A stretch of DNA of 64,000 nt from Streptomyces sp. MMG1121 (GCF_001280015.1 NZ_LGDV01000096.1:1-64000); one strand, 5' to 3'. Numbered from the stretch's first letter, positions 16,573 through 24,759 are shown. The notes: a model not told the origin generated them from the sequence alone. A program made the numbers and translations.

Positions 16573-16689
16573 ATGAGCGACCGGCCCGGGCTCGACATGA
16601 GCACTTCCTGCTGCACCACCGACACCTCCTTGGACCGGTTGGACTACGACTGGCCATACGGTTTCGCCCGCTTCGAGAGCGCCGCCTGA
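16573..16689 (+). CDS. Small 38-residue protein behind a consensus ribosome-binding site
   Basis: ATG 16573 is preceded by aggagg (16561-16566) with a 6-base spacer, one of the best ribosome-binding sites in the window. The peptide begins MSDRPGLDMSTSCCTTD and has an aromatic, acidic second half, LDYDWPYGFARFESAA. It has a Cys-Cys pair and no membrane span. It lies between the membrane protein gene and the DoxX gene. It could be an independent small protein or a precursor peptide, but no modifying enzyme is nearby; I do not recognise the family. Confidence 0.55.
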   Translation: MSDRPGLDMSTSCCTTDTSLDRLDYDWPYGFARFESAA

Positions 16690-16909
16690 AACCCGCGGCG
16701 CTCACCGCTCGTCCCTGAGGGACTCACCGCCGTGGAGCGGGTCCTCGGGCACCCGGCGCGGCAGATCCCGGCCCGGGTCCGCCCCCCGGGCCCTTCGTAC
16801 GCCCGCCCGAATTCCGGAAAAACATCCGGGAGGGGATTGAACGCGCCCCGCCTGTCATACGTATCGTCGAATGAGGGGTGGGACGGCGGGCGAGAGGCGG
16901 CTGGCGACG

Positions 16910-17434
16910 ATGACTCACGGCATTCGGACGGACACGCACATGAACCGGCTGAACGGTCCTCGCGGCTGGCGGGACGTCGCCGCCCACTACGCCCTGCTGC
17001 CGCTGCGTGTCTTCCTCGGCGTCACCTTCATCTACGCCGGCCTGGACAAGCTCACCGACAGCGCCTTCATGAAGTCCGGCGGCGCCGGGTCGGTCGGCGA
17101 CACCATGCGGGCGGCCCGCGACTCCGCCGCCATCCCCGCCCTGGTCGACCTGGCCCTGAAGAGCCCGGTCGGCTTCGGATACGCCATCGCCTTCGGAGAA
17201 CTGGCCGTCGGCATCGGCACCCTGATCGGTCTGCTCGCCCGGCTGGCCGCGCTCGGCGGGGCGCTGATCTCGTTCAGCCTCTGGATGACAGTGAGCTGGG
17301 CGACGACCCCCTACTACTACGGCAACGACCTCGCCTACCTGATGGCCTGGCTCCCCCTGATCCTCGCCGGTGCCCCCTACCTCTCGCTGGACGCGGTCTG
17401 GCGGTCCCGGCACCGACAGGGCGGATACCGCTAG
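16910..17434 (+). CDS. DoxX-family membrane protein
   Basis: 174 residues from ATG 16910 (gagaggcgg upstream; ATG 16871 and 16940 are in-frame alternatives). Four membrane spans in the DoxX layout: LLPLRVFLGVTFIYAGLDKL (the characteristic RxxxGxxFxxxGxxKL motif of the first span), FGYAIAFGELAVGIGTLIGLL with the conserved Glu, AALGGALISFSLWMTVSW and DLAYLMAWLPLILAG. DoxX proteins are related to thiosulfate:quinone oxidoreductase subunits, and actinobacterial members have been linked to redox stress at the membrane. The 3' end overlaps the convergent small membrane gene by 4 bp. Confidence 0.85.
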   Translation: MTHGIRTDTHMNRLNGPRGWRDVAAHYALLPLRVFLGVTFIYAGLDKLTDSAFMKSGGAGSVGDTMRAARDSAAIPALVDLALKSPVGFGYAIAFGELAVGIGTLIGLLARLAALGGALISFSLWMTVSWATTPYYYGNDLAYLMAWLPLILAGAPYLSLDAVWRSRHRQGGYR

Positions 17435-17640
17435 CCGCTCTCCGTGCCGCCGCGTCTGCGTATCGCCCGGGCCACGGTCGCCGTGGCACCGGCCAGGCAC
17501 AGTCCGCCCACGACCAGCGGGACGACCGCGAACCACGGCGTCTGCCACAGGCCGCCCGCATCTCCCGCGTAGACCGCCCCGGCGGCCGTGAGGAAGAGCC
17601 CGGCGACCAGCCTCCCGGGCTGGAACTCATGACGCAGCAC
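17431..17640 (-). CDS. Small two-span membrane protein, coupled to the PspC protein
   Basis: 69 residues from GTG 17640, placed 6 bases after ggtggagg. The start lies inside the end of the upstream PspC gene (14-bp overlap), so the two are translationally coupled. Two hydrophobic segments (LVAGLFLTAAGAVYAG and FAVVPLVVGGLCLAGATATVA) with a basic C-terminal tail ARAIRRRGG suggest a hairpin in the membrane. GTG 17664 is a longer alternative. Probably an accessory of the PspC envelope-stress module. Confidence 0.75.
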   Translation of the reverse strand: MLRHEFQPGRLVAGLFLTAAGAVYAGDAGGLWQTPWFAVVPLVVGGLCLAGATATVARAIRRRGGTESG

Positions 17641-19075
17641 GGCTGACCTCCACCTGTCCCGCACCGACCCCGAGCGTGATGTCCAGCGTGCCGGCGTCCT
17701 TGGCGCCCTTGGCCGGCGCCAGCGTCACCGCCTTGTGCCTGCGCGGCTGCACGTCCACGTCCTTCCTGCTCTCTCCGGGCAACCTGATGTCGCCCACCCC
17801 CACATCGATGGTCAACCGCACGGTCCCGGCCGCCGGCAGGACCACCTTCAGCTGCCCCGCGCCCACATGGGCGTCCGTCGAGACCGTCTGCCCCTTGGCC
17901 GGATGCACCCGGGTCAGATCCAGCGTGCCCCGGCCGGTGCCCAGCTCATATCTCGGCTGCACCTGCGCCGTCGCCGCGGGCGCCCAGGAGGTGTCTCTCC
18001 AATGGGAGGTGATGTCCTTGGGCATGGCCGACGCCCCGGCGAGCAGGGCCGCGGTGATGAGCGCCAGGAACACCGTCCCGGCCCCCGTGCGCCCCAGGAA
18101 CGCGCTGATCGCGAGGCCCAGGCCGAAGACCGCCAGCGCACAGGCGAGGCCGGTCTGGAGACTGGTGCCCAGCGGGTGCGTGTCCCAGGTGAGCCCCGTG
18201 CCCAGGCCGCCCGCCACCAGGGCGAGCAGGAACACCCAGCCACCGATCCAGCGCGGCCCGCGCGGTCTCGGGGGTGTGGCGGCGGACCGTGGCTCTACGG
18301 GGCCGGCGGAGCTGGTGTGGGGCCACGGGATGGCGACCCCGACGTCCACGACCGAGACGAGGTCCCGCTCGCGGGCGTCGCCGGGCCCCCACAGATAGCC
18401 TGTGCCGCCGTCGTGGGTGCCGTCCTTGACGATCGGGTCCCGCCACCAGGACGGGTAGGTGGTGATGACCGGCGGTGCCTGCGCCTCCGGCGGGGCGTCG
18501 GCCGCGGCCTGCGCCGACAGCGGGTCGGGGTCGGCGGCGTCACGGCGCCGCGACCAGTACCCGGCGCCCGCCAGCAGCAGGGAGAGCACCGCGGCGAAGG
18601 TCAGCACCCCGCCGTTTCTCAGCATGGTCAGGAAGATCCCGCAGCCGACCAGGGCGAACAGCACGGCGGCGAGCGCCTGCCCGTCGACCCGGGCCGTCAG
18701 GAGCTTGCGCAGCTCGTTCTCCTCCTCGTCCTCGTACGGCACGAGGAGCCAGACGAAGCCGTAGAAGATCAGACCGATGCCGCCGGTCGCGGCGAGCACG
18801 GCCAGGGTGATCCGGAAGATCACCGGGTCCATGTCCGTCTGCCGGCCCAGGCCCGCGCACACGCCTCCGATCATCCGGTTCCGGCGGTCGCGCCGGAACC
18901 GGTCGAAGGGCGCGGGGGCCTGCTCCTGCTCCCCGGCGGGGATGTCGGTGCCGGCGCCGGCCGCTCCCGTCCTGTGCGTCGCGGCGGGCCCGGCATCCGT
19001 CGGTCCGGTGCCCGGGGCCGGGCGCGGGCCGGTGCCGGGTCCCGGACCCGTCGCGGCGTGCTCGTGATCCGTCAT
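17627..19075 (-). CDS. PspC-domain membrane protein with C-terminal toastrack-like domain
   Basis: 482 residues from ATG 19075. Order: a Pro/Gly/Thr-rich tail; the PspC domain (DRRNRMIGGVCAGLGRQTDMDPVIFRITLAVLAATGGIGLIFYGFVWLLVPY); more spans near LAAVLFALVGCGIFLTM and LTFAAVLSLLLAGAG; a polar loop with SWWRDPIVKDG; another three spans; and a C-terminal beta domain of about 90 residues with repeating patterns (TDAHVGAGQLKVVLP, IDVGVGDIRLPG, DITLGVGAGQVEV) like the LiaF/DUF4097 toastrack fold. This combination belongs to envelope-stress sensing systems. It is divergent from a PspC-fused histidine kinase, which is very likely its partner. Confidence 0.9.
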   Translation of the reverse strand: MTDHEHAATGPGPGTGPRPAPGTGPTDAGPAATHRTGAAGAGTDIPAGEQEQAPAPFDRFRRDRRNRMIGGVCAGLGRQTDMDPVIFRITLAVLAATGGIGLIFYGFVWLLVPYEDEEENELRKLLTARVDGQALAAVLFALVGCGIFLTMLRNGGVLTFAAVLSLLLAGAGYWSRRRDAADPDPLSAQAAADAPPEAQAPPVITTYPSWWRDPIVKDGTHDGGTGYLWGPGDARERDLVSVVDVGVAIPWPHTSSAGPVEPRSAATPPRPRGPRWIGGWVFLLALVAGGLGTGLTWDTHPLGTSLQTGLACALAVFGLGLAISAFLGRTGAGTVFLALITAALLAGASAMPKDITSHWRDTSWAPAATAQVQPRYELGTGRGTLDLTRVHPAKGQTVSTDAHVGAGQLKVVLPAAGTVRLTIDVGVGDIRLPGESRKDVDVQPRRHKAVTLAPAKGAKDAGTLDITLGVGAGQVEVSRAAS

Positions 19076-19286
19076 GCCTCCATGGTGACGGCCCGCCCGC
19101 CGCGGCGGCAGTCGGGACGACCCTGGGCGAACCCTGAAATCGGCCCTGAGACGGGGCGGGGAAGCGTTCGACCGGCCCGGGACCGCCCCTGCCCGGCGCT
19201 CCCCGACCCGGTTCCGCCGAAGATCAGGGGCGTCTCGGGGGCCGACCCTGATGCCTGGCCCCGCCGGCCATGTGACCATCGTTGGC

Positions 19287-20576
19287 ATGCCGGAAGCCGC
19301 AAGCCTGCCAGTCGACGACCCGCGGCCGCCGCGCAAGCTCTACCGCAGCAGCGACGGACGCTGGCTCGGCGGAGTGGCGCGGGGCCTCGCCGGGCATCTC
19401 GGGCTGCCCGTCATCTGGGTGCGGCTCGTCTTCGTCGGCCTGTTCATGGCCGACGGACTGGGTGCGTTGTTGTACGCGGCGTTCTGGTTCTTCGTCCCTC
19501 TCGGCCTCGGCGGTGTCGGCGAGAAGCCGCCGTCGCTGGTGGGCACGGAGACGGCACCGGACGGCCGCCGCAGGCTCGTGGCCCGCAAGCCGGACCGTGG
19601 CCAGATCGTCGCGCTGCTCCTCATGGTCATCGTGTCCATGGTCTTCGTGGGCAGCGTCAACCTGGGCAGCGCCGCCAAGGCGTATCTGCTGCCCGCCGTG
19701 CTCGTCGCCGCCGGTGTCGCCCTCGTGTGGAGACAGGCGGACAACGCCCGCAGGGCCCGCTGGGTCGAGGTCGGCCGTCGACGTCGCACGCTCACGCTGC
19801 TGCGCGCGGCCGGCGGTGTCCTGCTCGTCACGGCCGGTGTCTCCGCCATCTTCGTGCTCCAGGGCTCGGCGGCCCACCTCGGCGCGGTCCTCCAGGCGGC
19901 GCTCGCCGTGCTCGTCGGCATCACCCTGCTCGCCGGTCCCTATCTGGTCCGGATGACCCAGGACCTGTCCGAGGAGCGCCTGATGCGTATCCGCGCGCAG
20001 GAGCGCGCCGAGGTCGCCGCCCACGTCCACGACTCGGTGCTGCACACCCTCACCCTGATCCAGCGCAACGCCGACAACGGGAACGAGGTGCGCCGCCTCG
20101 CCCGCGCCCAGGAGCGCGACCTGCGCACGTGGCTGTACAAGCCGGAGGGCACGGGCAAGGACGAGGCCGACGAGCCGGACACGGTCGCCGAGGCGGTGCG
20201 GCGCAGCGCCGCCGAGGTGGAGGACAAACACGGTGTGCCCATCGAGGTCGTCATCGTCGGCGACTGCCCGCTGGACGAGAGGACCACCGCGCAGATGCAG
20301 GCCGCGCGCGAGGCGATGGTGAACGCCGCCAAGTACGGTGGCGACGGCGGCGCCGTACAGGTCTATGCCGAAGTCGAGGGGAAGACGGTCTTCGTGTCCG
20401 TGCGCGACCGCGGCCCGGGCTTCGACCTCGACTCGATACCCGCCGACCGGATGGGCGTCAGAGAATCGATCATCGGCCGTATGGAGCGCAACGGCGGCAC
20501 GGCCCGGCTGAGGGCGGTGCCGGGCGGCGGCACGGAGGTCGAGCTGGAGATGGAGAGGGCGGAGAAGACGTCATGA
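19287..20576 (+). CDS. PspC-domain sensor histidine kinase
   Basis: 429 residues from ATG 19287 (ATG 19251 is upstream and in frame). The N-terminus is a PspC domain (LYRSSDGRWLGGVARGLAGHLGLPVIWVRLVFVG), which acts here as the membrane sensor, followed by further spans (ALLLMVIVSMVFVGSVNL, YLLPAVLVAAGVALVW, LLVTAGVSAIFVL, ALAVLVGITLLAGPYLV). The kinase part is of the NarL-partner HisKA_3 type: RAEVAAHVHDSVLHTLTLIQ with the phospho-acceptor His in the HD pair (H248), an N-box in REAMVNAAKYGG and DRGPGFD as the G1 box. It overlaps the response regulator by 4 bp (ATGA) and is divergent from the PspC/toastrack gene. Confidence 0.93.
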   Translation: MPEAASLPVDDPRPPRKLYRSSDGRWLGGVARGLAGHLGLPVIWVRLVFVGLFMADGLGALLYAAFWFFVPLGLGGVGEKPPSLVGTETAPDGRRRLVARKPDRGQIVALLLMVIVSMVFVGSVNLGSAAKAYLLPAVLVAAGVALVWRQADNARRARWVEVGRRRRTLTLLRAAGGVLLVTAGVSAIFVLQGSAAHLGAVLQAALAVLVGITLLAGPYLVRMTQDLSEERLMRIRAQERAEVAAHVHDSVLHTLTLIQRNADNGNEVRRLARAQERDLRTWLYKPEGTGKDEADEPDTVAEAVRRSAAEVEDKHGVPIEVVIVGDCPLDERTTAQMQAAREAMVNAAKYGGDGGAVQVYAEVEGKTVFVSVRDRGPGFDLDSIPADRMGVRESIIGRMERNGGTARLRAVPGGGTEVELEMERAEKTS

Positions 20577-21283
20577 GCGACGCGACCGAGGCGAACGGCA
20601 CGACAGGAGCCGACGCGGGCGGACGGCACGTACGGGTCGTGCTCGTGGACGACCACCGTATGTTCCGCACCGGCGTGCAGGCCGAGATCGGCCAGACCGC
20701 CGAGACCGGTGTCGAGGTGGTCGGCGAGGCCGCGGACGTCGACCAGGCGGTCACGGTCATCACCGCGACCCGGCCCGAGGTGGTCCTCCTCGACGTCCAT
20801 CTGCCGGGCGGCGGCGGAGTCGAAGTACTGCGCCGGTGCGCGGCGCTGATGGCCGACGCCGAGCAGCCCGTCCGCTTCCTCGCACTGTCCGTGTCGGACG
20901 CTGCCGAGGACGTGATCGGTGTGATCCGTGGCGGCGCCCGCGGCTATGTCACCAAGACCATCACCGGCACCGACCTGGTCGACTCGATCTTCCGGGTCCA
21001 GGAGGGCGACGCGGTCTTCTCCCCGAGGCTGGCCGGGTTCGTCCTGGACGCCTTCGCCTCCACCGACGCCCCGCCCGTGGACGAGGACCTGGACCGTCTC
21101 ACCCAGCGCGAGCGCGAGGTGCTGCGCCTGATCGCCCGGGGCTATGCCTACAAGGAGATCGCCAAGCAGCTGTTCATCTCGGTGAAGACGGTCGAGTCCC
21201 ATGTCTCCGCGGTCCTGCGCAAGCTCCAGCTGTCCAACCGGCACGAACTGACCCGCTGGGCGACGGCCCGCCGTCTGGTCTGA
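20573..21283 (+). CDS. NarL/LuxR-family response regulator
   Basis: 236 residues. The receiver domain has the acidic pair in LVDDHRMF, the phosphorylated Asp in VVLLDVHLPGG (D74) and the Lys in GYVTKTI. The C-terminal LuxR-type HTH runs from LTQREREVLRLIARGYAYKEIAKQ through ISVKTVESHVSAVLRKL. It is co-translated with the PspC histidine kinase and should bind DNA when phosphorylated; the divergent PspC/toastrack promoter (19076-19286) is the obvious first target. Its stop is 18 bases from the convergent NlpC/P60 stop. Confidence 0.95.
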   Translation: MSDATEANGTTGADAGGRHVRVVLVDDHRMFRTGVQAEIGQTAETGVEVVGEAADVDQAVTVITATRPEVVLLDVHLPGGGGVEVLRRCAALMADAEQPVRFLALSVSDAAEDVIGVIRGGARGYVTKTITGTDLVDSIFRVQEGDAVFSPRLAGFVLDAFASTDAPPVDEDLDRLTQREREVLRLIARGYAYKEIAKQLFISVKTVESHVSAVLRKLQLSNRHELTRWATARRLV

Positions 21284-21301
21284 CCCGTAGGGGGCTCGCG
21301 C

Positions 21302-22366
21302 TCACGCCACCCGGGTGGCTCCGGCGAACGGCATCTGGTCGATCGGGGCCAGCCGGACCGGTGCCGATGGGTTCGGCGCGTGGATCATCTGGCCGCCGCC
21401 GACATAGATGCCGACGTGACTGACGCCGGAGTAGAAGAACACCAGGTCCCCGGGCTGGAGTTCGGCGCGTGAGACGCGTCGGCCCGCGTTGATCTGGGCG
21501 TAGGTGGTGCGGGGCAGGGAGATGCCGGCGGAGCGGTAGGCGGCCTGGACCAGGCCCGAGCAGTCGAAGGCGTTCGGGCCGGTCGCGCCCCACACATAGG
21601 GGCTGCCGAGCTTGGCGTAGGCGTAGGCGAGGGCCGCCGCCGCGCGGGTGTCGGGCGCCGCTGCGGACCCTGCCCGCGCCAGGGCCTCCCGGGCGTCCGT
21701 GGCCGACCGGGAGGCGCGTCCCGGGGCAGCGCCGTCACCGGTGATCTCGGTCCGCTGCTGGGGGGTGAGCCGTGCCAGCAGCCGCCGGGCCTCGTCCAGC
21801 TTGCCGGTGATGGCCGTCTTCTGCCGCCGCAGCTCGACCTGCCGGGCGCGCAGCGACGTCAGCTGGACGCGCATGGCGCCGCGCAACTGCTCGATCTCCC
21901 GGAGCTGTTCGCGTACCTGTGACACGGTGGCGGCCTGCCGTTCGCCGGCCCGCTCGGCGAGGGCGGCGTCCTCCAGATACTGGTCGGGATCGCTGGACAG
22001 GGCCAGTTGCCAGGCCGGGGCGAAGCCGCCGTCGCGGTACTGTGCCGAGGCGAACGAACCCAGCGCGTCCCGGGCCGAGTTGAGCTTCTGCTGCTTGCGG
22101 GCGGTCTCGTCGTGCAGCGCGTTGAGCCGCCGCTGGGCCGTGTCCGCCTGCTCCTTGGCGCCGTCGTACTTCTCGGTCGCGGCCTCGGCCTGCTGGTACA
22201 GCGTGTCCACCGTGGCTTTCACCTGTGCCGGCGTCAGCTGCGGCTCGGCGTGGGCCGTCCCGTCGAACCCCGTCGCGGTGGCCGCGCCCGCCAGGGCGAG
22301 CGTGGCGGCCGTCCGGGCCGTGGGGCCGCCGAGCGAGCGTTGCCGGGGCTTGCGGTGCGCTGCCAC
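21302..22366 (-). CDS. Secreted NlpC/P60 peptidoglycan endopeptidase
   Basis: 354 residues. A basic N-terminus (AAHRKPRQR) and an Ala-rich hydrophobic stretch ending near TAHAEPQ form a signal peptide. Then come about 170 residues of heptad-rich coiled coil (ATVDTLYQQAEAATEKYDGAKEQADTA ...), as in RipA-type hydrolases, and the C-terminal NlpC/P60 domain with the catalytic Cys in FDCSGLVQAAY and His in VSHVGIYVGGG, plus MIHAPNPS. It should cleave the peptide stems of cell-wall peptidoglycan between D-Glu and the diamino acid. Start chosen at GTG 22366 because AAHRKP aligns with the start of the second NlpC/P60 gene; GTG 22378 is closer to the ggaagga site, but too close for normal spacing. Confidence 0.88.
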   Translation of the reverse strand: MAAHRKPRQRSLGGPTARTAATLALAGAATATGFDGTAHAEPQLTPAQVKATVDTLYQQAEAATEKYDGAKEQADTAQRRLNALHDETARKQQKLNSARDALGSFASAQYRDGGFAPAWQLALSSDPDQYLEDAALAERAGERQAATVSQVREQLREIEQLRGAMRVQLTSLRARQVELRRQKTAITGKLDEARRLLARLTPQQRTEITGDGAAPGRASRSATDAREALARAGSAAAPDTRAAAALAYAYAKLGSPYVWGATGPNAFDCSGLVQAAYRSAGISLPRTTYAQINAGRRVSRAELQPGDLVFFYSGVSHVGIYVGGGQMIHAPNPSAPVRLAPIDQMPFAGATRVA

Positions 22367-22417
22367 CTGGACCGTCACGTCCTTCCGTACGACTCTCGAC
22401 GACCGAGCGGACTGCAC

Positions 22418-22460
22418 GTCCGGCGGCGGCCCGCACAGGGGGAACGGGCCGCCGCCGGAC
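22418..22460 (-). promoter_or_regulatory. 15-bp hairpin in the 5' leader of the first NlpC/P60 gene
   Basis: gtccggcggcggccc (22418-22432) pairs perfectly with 22446-22460 with a 13-base loop, 52 bases upstream of the start. No T-run follows in the sense direction, so it is not a plain terminator; it may be a leader RNA structure. It shows none of the ydaO riboswitch sequence signatures. Confidence 0.5.
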
Positions 22461-22803
22461 CTTTCTCGGCGGAGTGCCCGGCCGCCGCCCCTGGCACGGG
22501 CGGCGATGGGAAGCCGGTCACCTGGGGGAGGACGGTAGGCCGGGATGTGACGAGCAGGTAACGCGATGTACGGAACTGACTTCGACAGACCGAGATGTGA
22601 CCGTATGTGATCGCATCGGTCCTCCAGGGTCGCCCCCTTCACGCAGCGTGGTGACCGATGCGCGGAAAGAGGGACAGACGGTAGTCGCGAGGTGCTATGG
22701 GTCGCATATATGCAAGATCCACGACGGTCGTGCGCGGGTCCGGACGGCTGTGGGCCGGGGCCGGTGACAGGGGGCCGGTGCTCCCTGGTTAGGCTCCGGC
22801 CCC
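22461..22803. other. Divergent intergenic region between NlpC/P60 and membrane protein genes
   Basis: Contains a second, smaller hairpin (cgccgccc/gggcggcg near 22490-22513), an AT-richer stretch from 22545 to 22620 where the NlpC/P60 promoter probably lies, and the 10-bp palindrome gcatatatgc at 22704-22713, 90 bases before the membrane protein start. No gene seen. Confidence 0.5.
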
Positions 22804-23157
22804 ATGGACGTACTCATCCATCTCTTCGTCGGCCTGCACATCATCGGCATCGCCGCGCTGCTCGGCGGTTTCCTCACCCAGATGAAGGCGATGGGCCAGG
22901 GCACGGCCCGGTTCGTCCCCGGGATGCTGCACGGCGCGCTCACCATGCTCGTCACCGGGGTGATCCTGGTCGGCCTCAACCAGGCCGACCATCACCACGT
23001 CAACGCCATCAAGATCGGTGTGAAGCTGGCGTTCCTGATCGTGATCCTCGGGCTGGTCTACGTGAAGCGCGACGAGGAGAAGGTCGACAAGAGCGCCTTC
23101 GGGGTCGTCGGCCTGCTGACCATGGCGAACATCTTCATCGCCGTCCTGTGGAGCTGA
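22804..23157 (+). CDS. Small integral membrane protein
   Basis: 117 residues with four hydrophobic spans: VLIHLFVGLHIIGIAALLGGFL, GMLHGALTMLVTGVILVGL, IKIGVKLAFLIVILGLVYV and FGVVGLLTMANIFIAVLWS. The His residues in the first span and loops (HLFVGLHII, HGAL, NQADHHHVNAIK) and the Lys in the third span recall small heme- or metal-binding membrane proteins, but no motif is decisive. A conserved hypothetical of streptomycetes. Stops 13 bases from the convergent second NlpC/P60 gene. Confidence 0.8.
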   Translation: MDVLIHLFVGLHIIGIAALLGGFLTQMKAMGQGTARFVPGMLHGALTMLVTGVILVGLNQADHHHVNAIKIGVKLAFLIVILGLVYVKRDEEKVDKSAFGVVGLLTMANIFIAVLWS

Positions 23158-23170
23158 CCGGGACCAGACG

Positions 23171-24322
23171 TCACCCCGGGCGGACCACGCTGTGGATGAT
23201 CGATTCTCCGCCGTAGTACACCGACTCCTCGCGGACGTACGCGCCCGGCTTGGGGGCGTGGATCATCATGCCGTTGCCGATGTAGAGGCCGACATGGCTG
23301 ATGTCGTCGTAGAAGAAGATCAGGTCGCCCGGCCGCGCGTTCGCCAGTGAGACCGTGGTGCCGGCGTCGACCTGGTCGTAGGTGGTGCGCGGGAGCGTGA
23401 CGCCGGCGGCCTTCCAGGCGGCCTGGGTGAGGCCCGAGCAGTCGTAGGAGCCGGGCCCGGTGGCGCCCCACACATACGGCTTGCCGATCTGGGCGCGGGC
23501 GAAGTCGAGGGCCTTCGCGGCCTTCGCGTCGTACGAGCCGGAGGACCCGGAAGACGCGGAGCCGGTCGAGGCCGAGCCGGACGACGACGAGCCGGACGAG
23601 CTGCTCGGCCGCTGGGCCTGCTGCTTCGCCAGCTCGGCCGCCTTGCGTGCCGCCTCCCGTTGCCTGGCCCGCTCGATGTCCGCCAGCCGCGCCTTCTCCT
23701 GGGCCGTCAGCTGCGACAGCAGCTCGCGCGCGGAGGCGAGTTTCTTCTGGACGGCGGCCTTCGCGCTCTGCAGGTCGTGCTGCGAGTCGGTCAGCGTCTG
23801 CAGGCTCTCCGCGGCCTCCCGCCGCTTCTTCATGGTGGCGGCCTGCTCGCCGACGTAGGCGTCGACCGCGCTCTTCTCGCGCGAGGTCAGCCGGTTCATC
23901 AGCTGGGTCTGGTCGAAGTAGTCCTGCGGGCTGTCCGCCAGCAGGAAGGTGGCCGTGTCGGGCGTGGTGGCGCCGGTGCGGTACTGGGCCGCGGCGAAGG
24001 AGCCCAGCTGCTCGCGGGCCCTGTTGAGGCGGCCGGTGCGGCGCGCGACCTCCTCGCGGAGCGCGTCGGCGCGCCCGCGCTCCTTGCCGGTCTGCTCCTT
24101 GGCCGCGTCGTACTTCTCGGTCGCCGACTCCGCCTGCCGGTAGAGGTCGTCGACCTTCTTCTCCACCTCCTCCAGACTCGGCCGGGCATGGTCGGTCCCG
24201 GGGGCGGCCTCGGCGGTCTGGGACAGCATGGCTATGGAGGTGAGGGCGGCGGTGGCGAGGGCGGGGGTGCGGATGCCCGCTCCGTGGGTCCCGCCGGGGC
24301 GCGGCTTGCGGTGCGACGCCAA
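23171..24322 (-). CDS. Secreted NlpC/P60 peptidoglycan endopeptidase under riboswitch control
   Basis: 383 residues from TTG 24322, with ggaaggag nine bases upstream. Layout as in the first NlpC/P60 gene: basic N-terminus (ASHRKPRPG), hydrophobic signal sequence ending near AEAAPG, a long coiled coil, a Ser-rich linker (RPSSSSGSSSSGSASTGSA) and the C-terminal domain with Cys in YDCSGLTQAAW, His in ISHVGLYIGNG and the MIHAPKPG segment. A cell-wall remodelling enzyme. The leader RNA carries a ydaO-class c-di-AMP riboswitch, so expression should fall when c-di-AMP is high, linking wall hydrolysis to osmotic or turgor control. Confidence 0.93.
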   Translation of the reverse strand: MASHRKPRPGGTHGAGIRTPALATAALTSIAMLSQTAEAAPGTDHARPSLEEVEKKVDDLYRQAESATEKYDAAKEQTGKERGRADALREEVARRTGRLNRAREQLGSFAAAQYRTGATTPDTATFLLADSPQDYFDQTQLMNRLTSREKSAVDAYVGEQAATMKKRREAAESLQTLTDSQHDLQSAKAAVQKKLASARELLSQLTAQEKARLADIERARQREAARKAAELAKQQAQRPSSSSGSSSSGSASTGSASSGSSGSYDAKAAKALDFARAQIGKPYVWGATGPGSYDCSGLTQAAWKAAGVTLPRTTYDQVDAGTTVSLANARPGDLIFFYDDISHVGLYIGNGMMIHAPKPGAYVREESVYYGGESIIHSVVRPG

Positions 24323-24340
24323 GGGAGGCGACTCCTTCCA

Positions 24341-24520
24341 GTGGGCCGCCTACCGGGTTAGCTGTCGGGTTCGGGCGCGTTCGGAAGGTTTGCCCTACGG
24401 CGTCGTCCCGGGCGGGAGTCGGCCGATTCACCCCGGGATCGGTGGGTCCCCGGCTCCGGGCGCCCCGAGGGGCACGCCGGACTCGGCGGGGGCCGCGCGG
24501 CCCGGCGGGGTTCGCCGGTA
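24341..24520 (-). ncRNA. ydaO/yuaA (c-di-AMP) riboswitch
   Basis: On the minus strand the leader contains, in order, ggggaccca, ggggtgaatcgg and cgaacccgacagctaaccc followed by ggtaggcgg. These are the conserved blocks of the ydaO c-di-AMP aptamer in correct order and spacing, with a variable stem between. The 3' end lies about 20 bases before the start codon, close enough to mask the ggaaggag site or to form a terminator. From memory, the same class controls resuscitation-promoting-factor and NlpC/P60 genes in streptomycetes. The 5' limit is approximate. Confidence 0.93.
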
Positions 24521-24759
24521 GGGGTCGTACGGCCCGGACGCACGCTAGCCAACTCGTGTGACTCCTGTGAAGGTTGGTGCGTGATATGTCCGATACATTT
24601 TCGTGACCTGGAGGTAGTTTCCCGGCTGCGTCATCGGACGGTTCCGCAGCGTGAAGGGGTGCAGGGCCGGCCGGACGCCATGATCGACTCTCCTGGAAGG
24701 CTGTCATGTTCCGGGTATGGCGACCGGTTGTCGGTGGGGCGCCCTAGACTCGGAGAGCG
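24521..24759. other. Divergent promoter region between NlpC/P60 and pcrA
   Basis: The most AT-rich part (24555-24610, with tgatatgtccgatacatttt) is probably the riboswitch-gene promoter, placing its transcript start near 24540. The pcrA promoter should lie nearer 24700-24750 (cctagactc). No gene seen. Confidence 0.45.

Noticed and set aside
16830..16870. Alternative-sigma promoter (tgaac ... tatcg) before the DoxX gene
   Set aside because: Spacing and the -10 half fit no single sigma-factor consensus well enough to list.
17735..21283. A 1182-codon plus-strand frame fused to the response regulator
   Set aside because: It crosses the antisense of the PspC gene and the sensor kinase gene in another frame. 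Only the part from 20573 is protein-like, and that is listed as the regulator.
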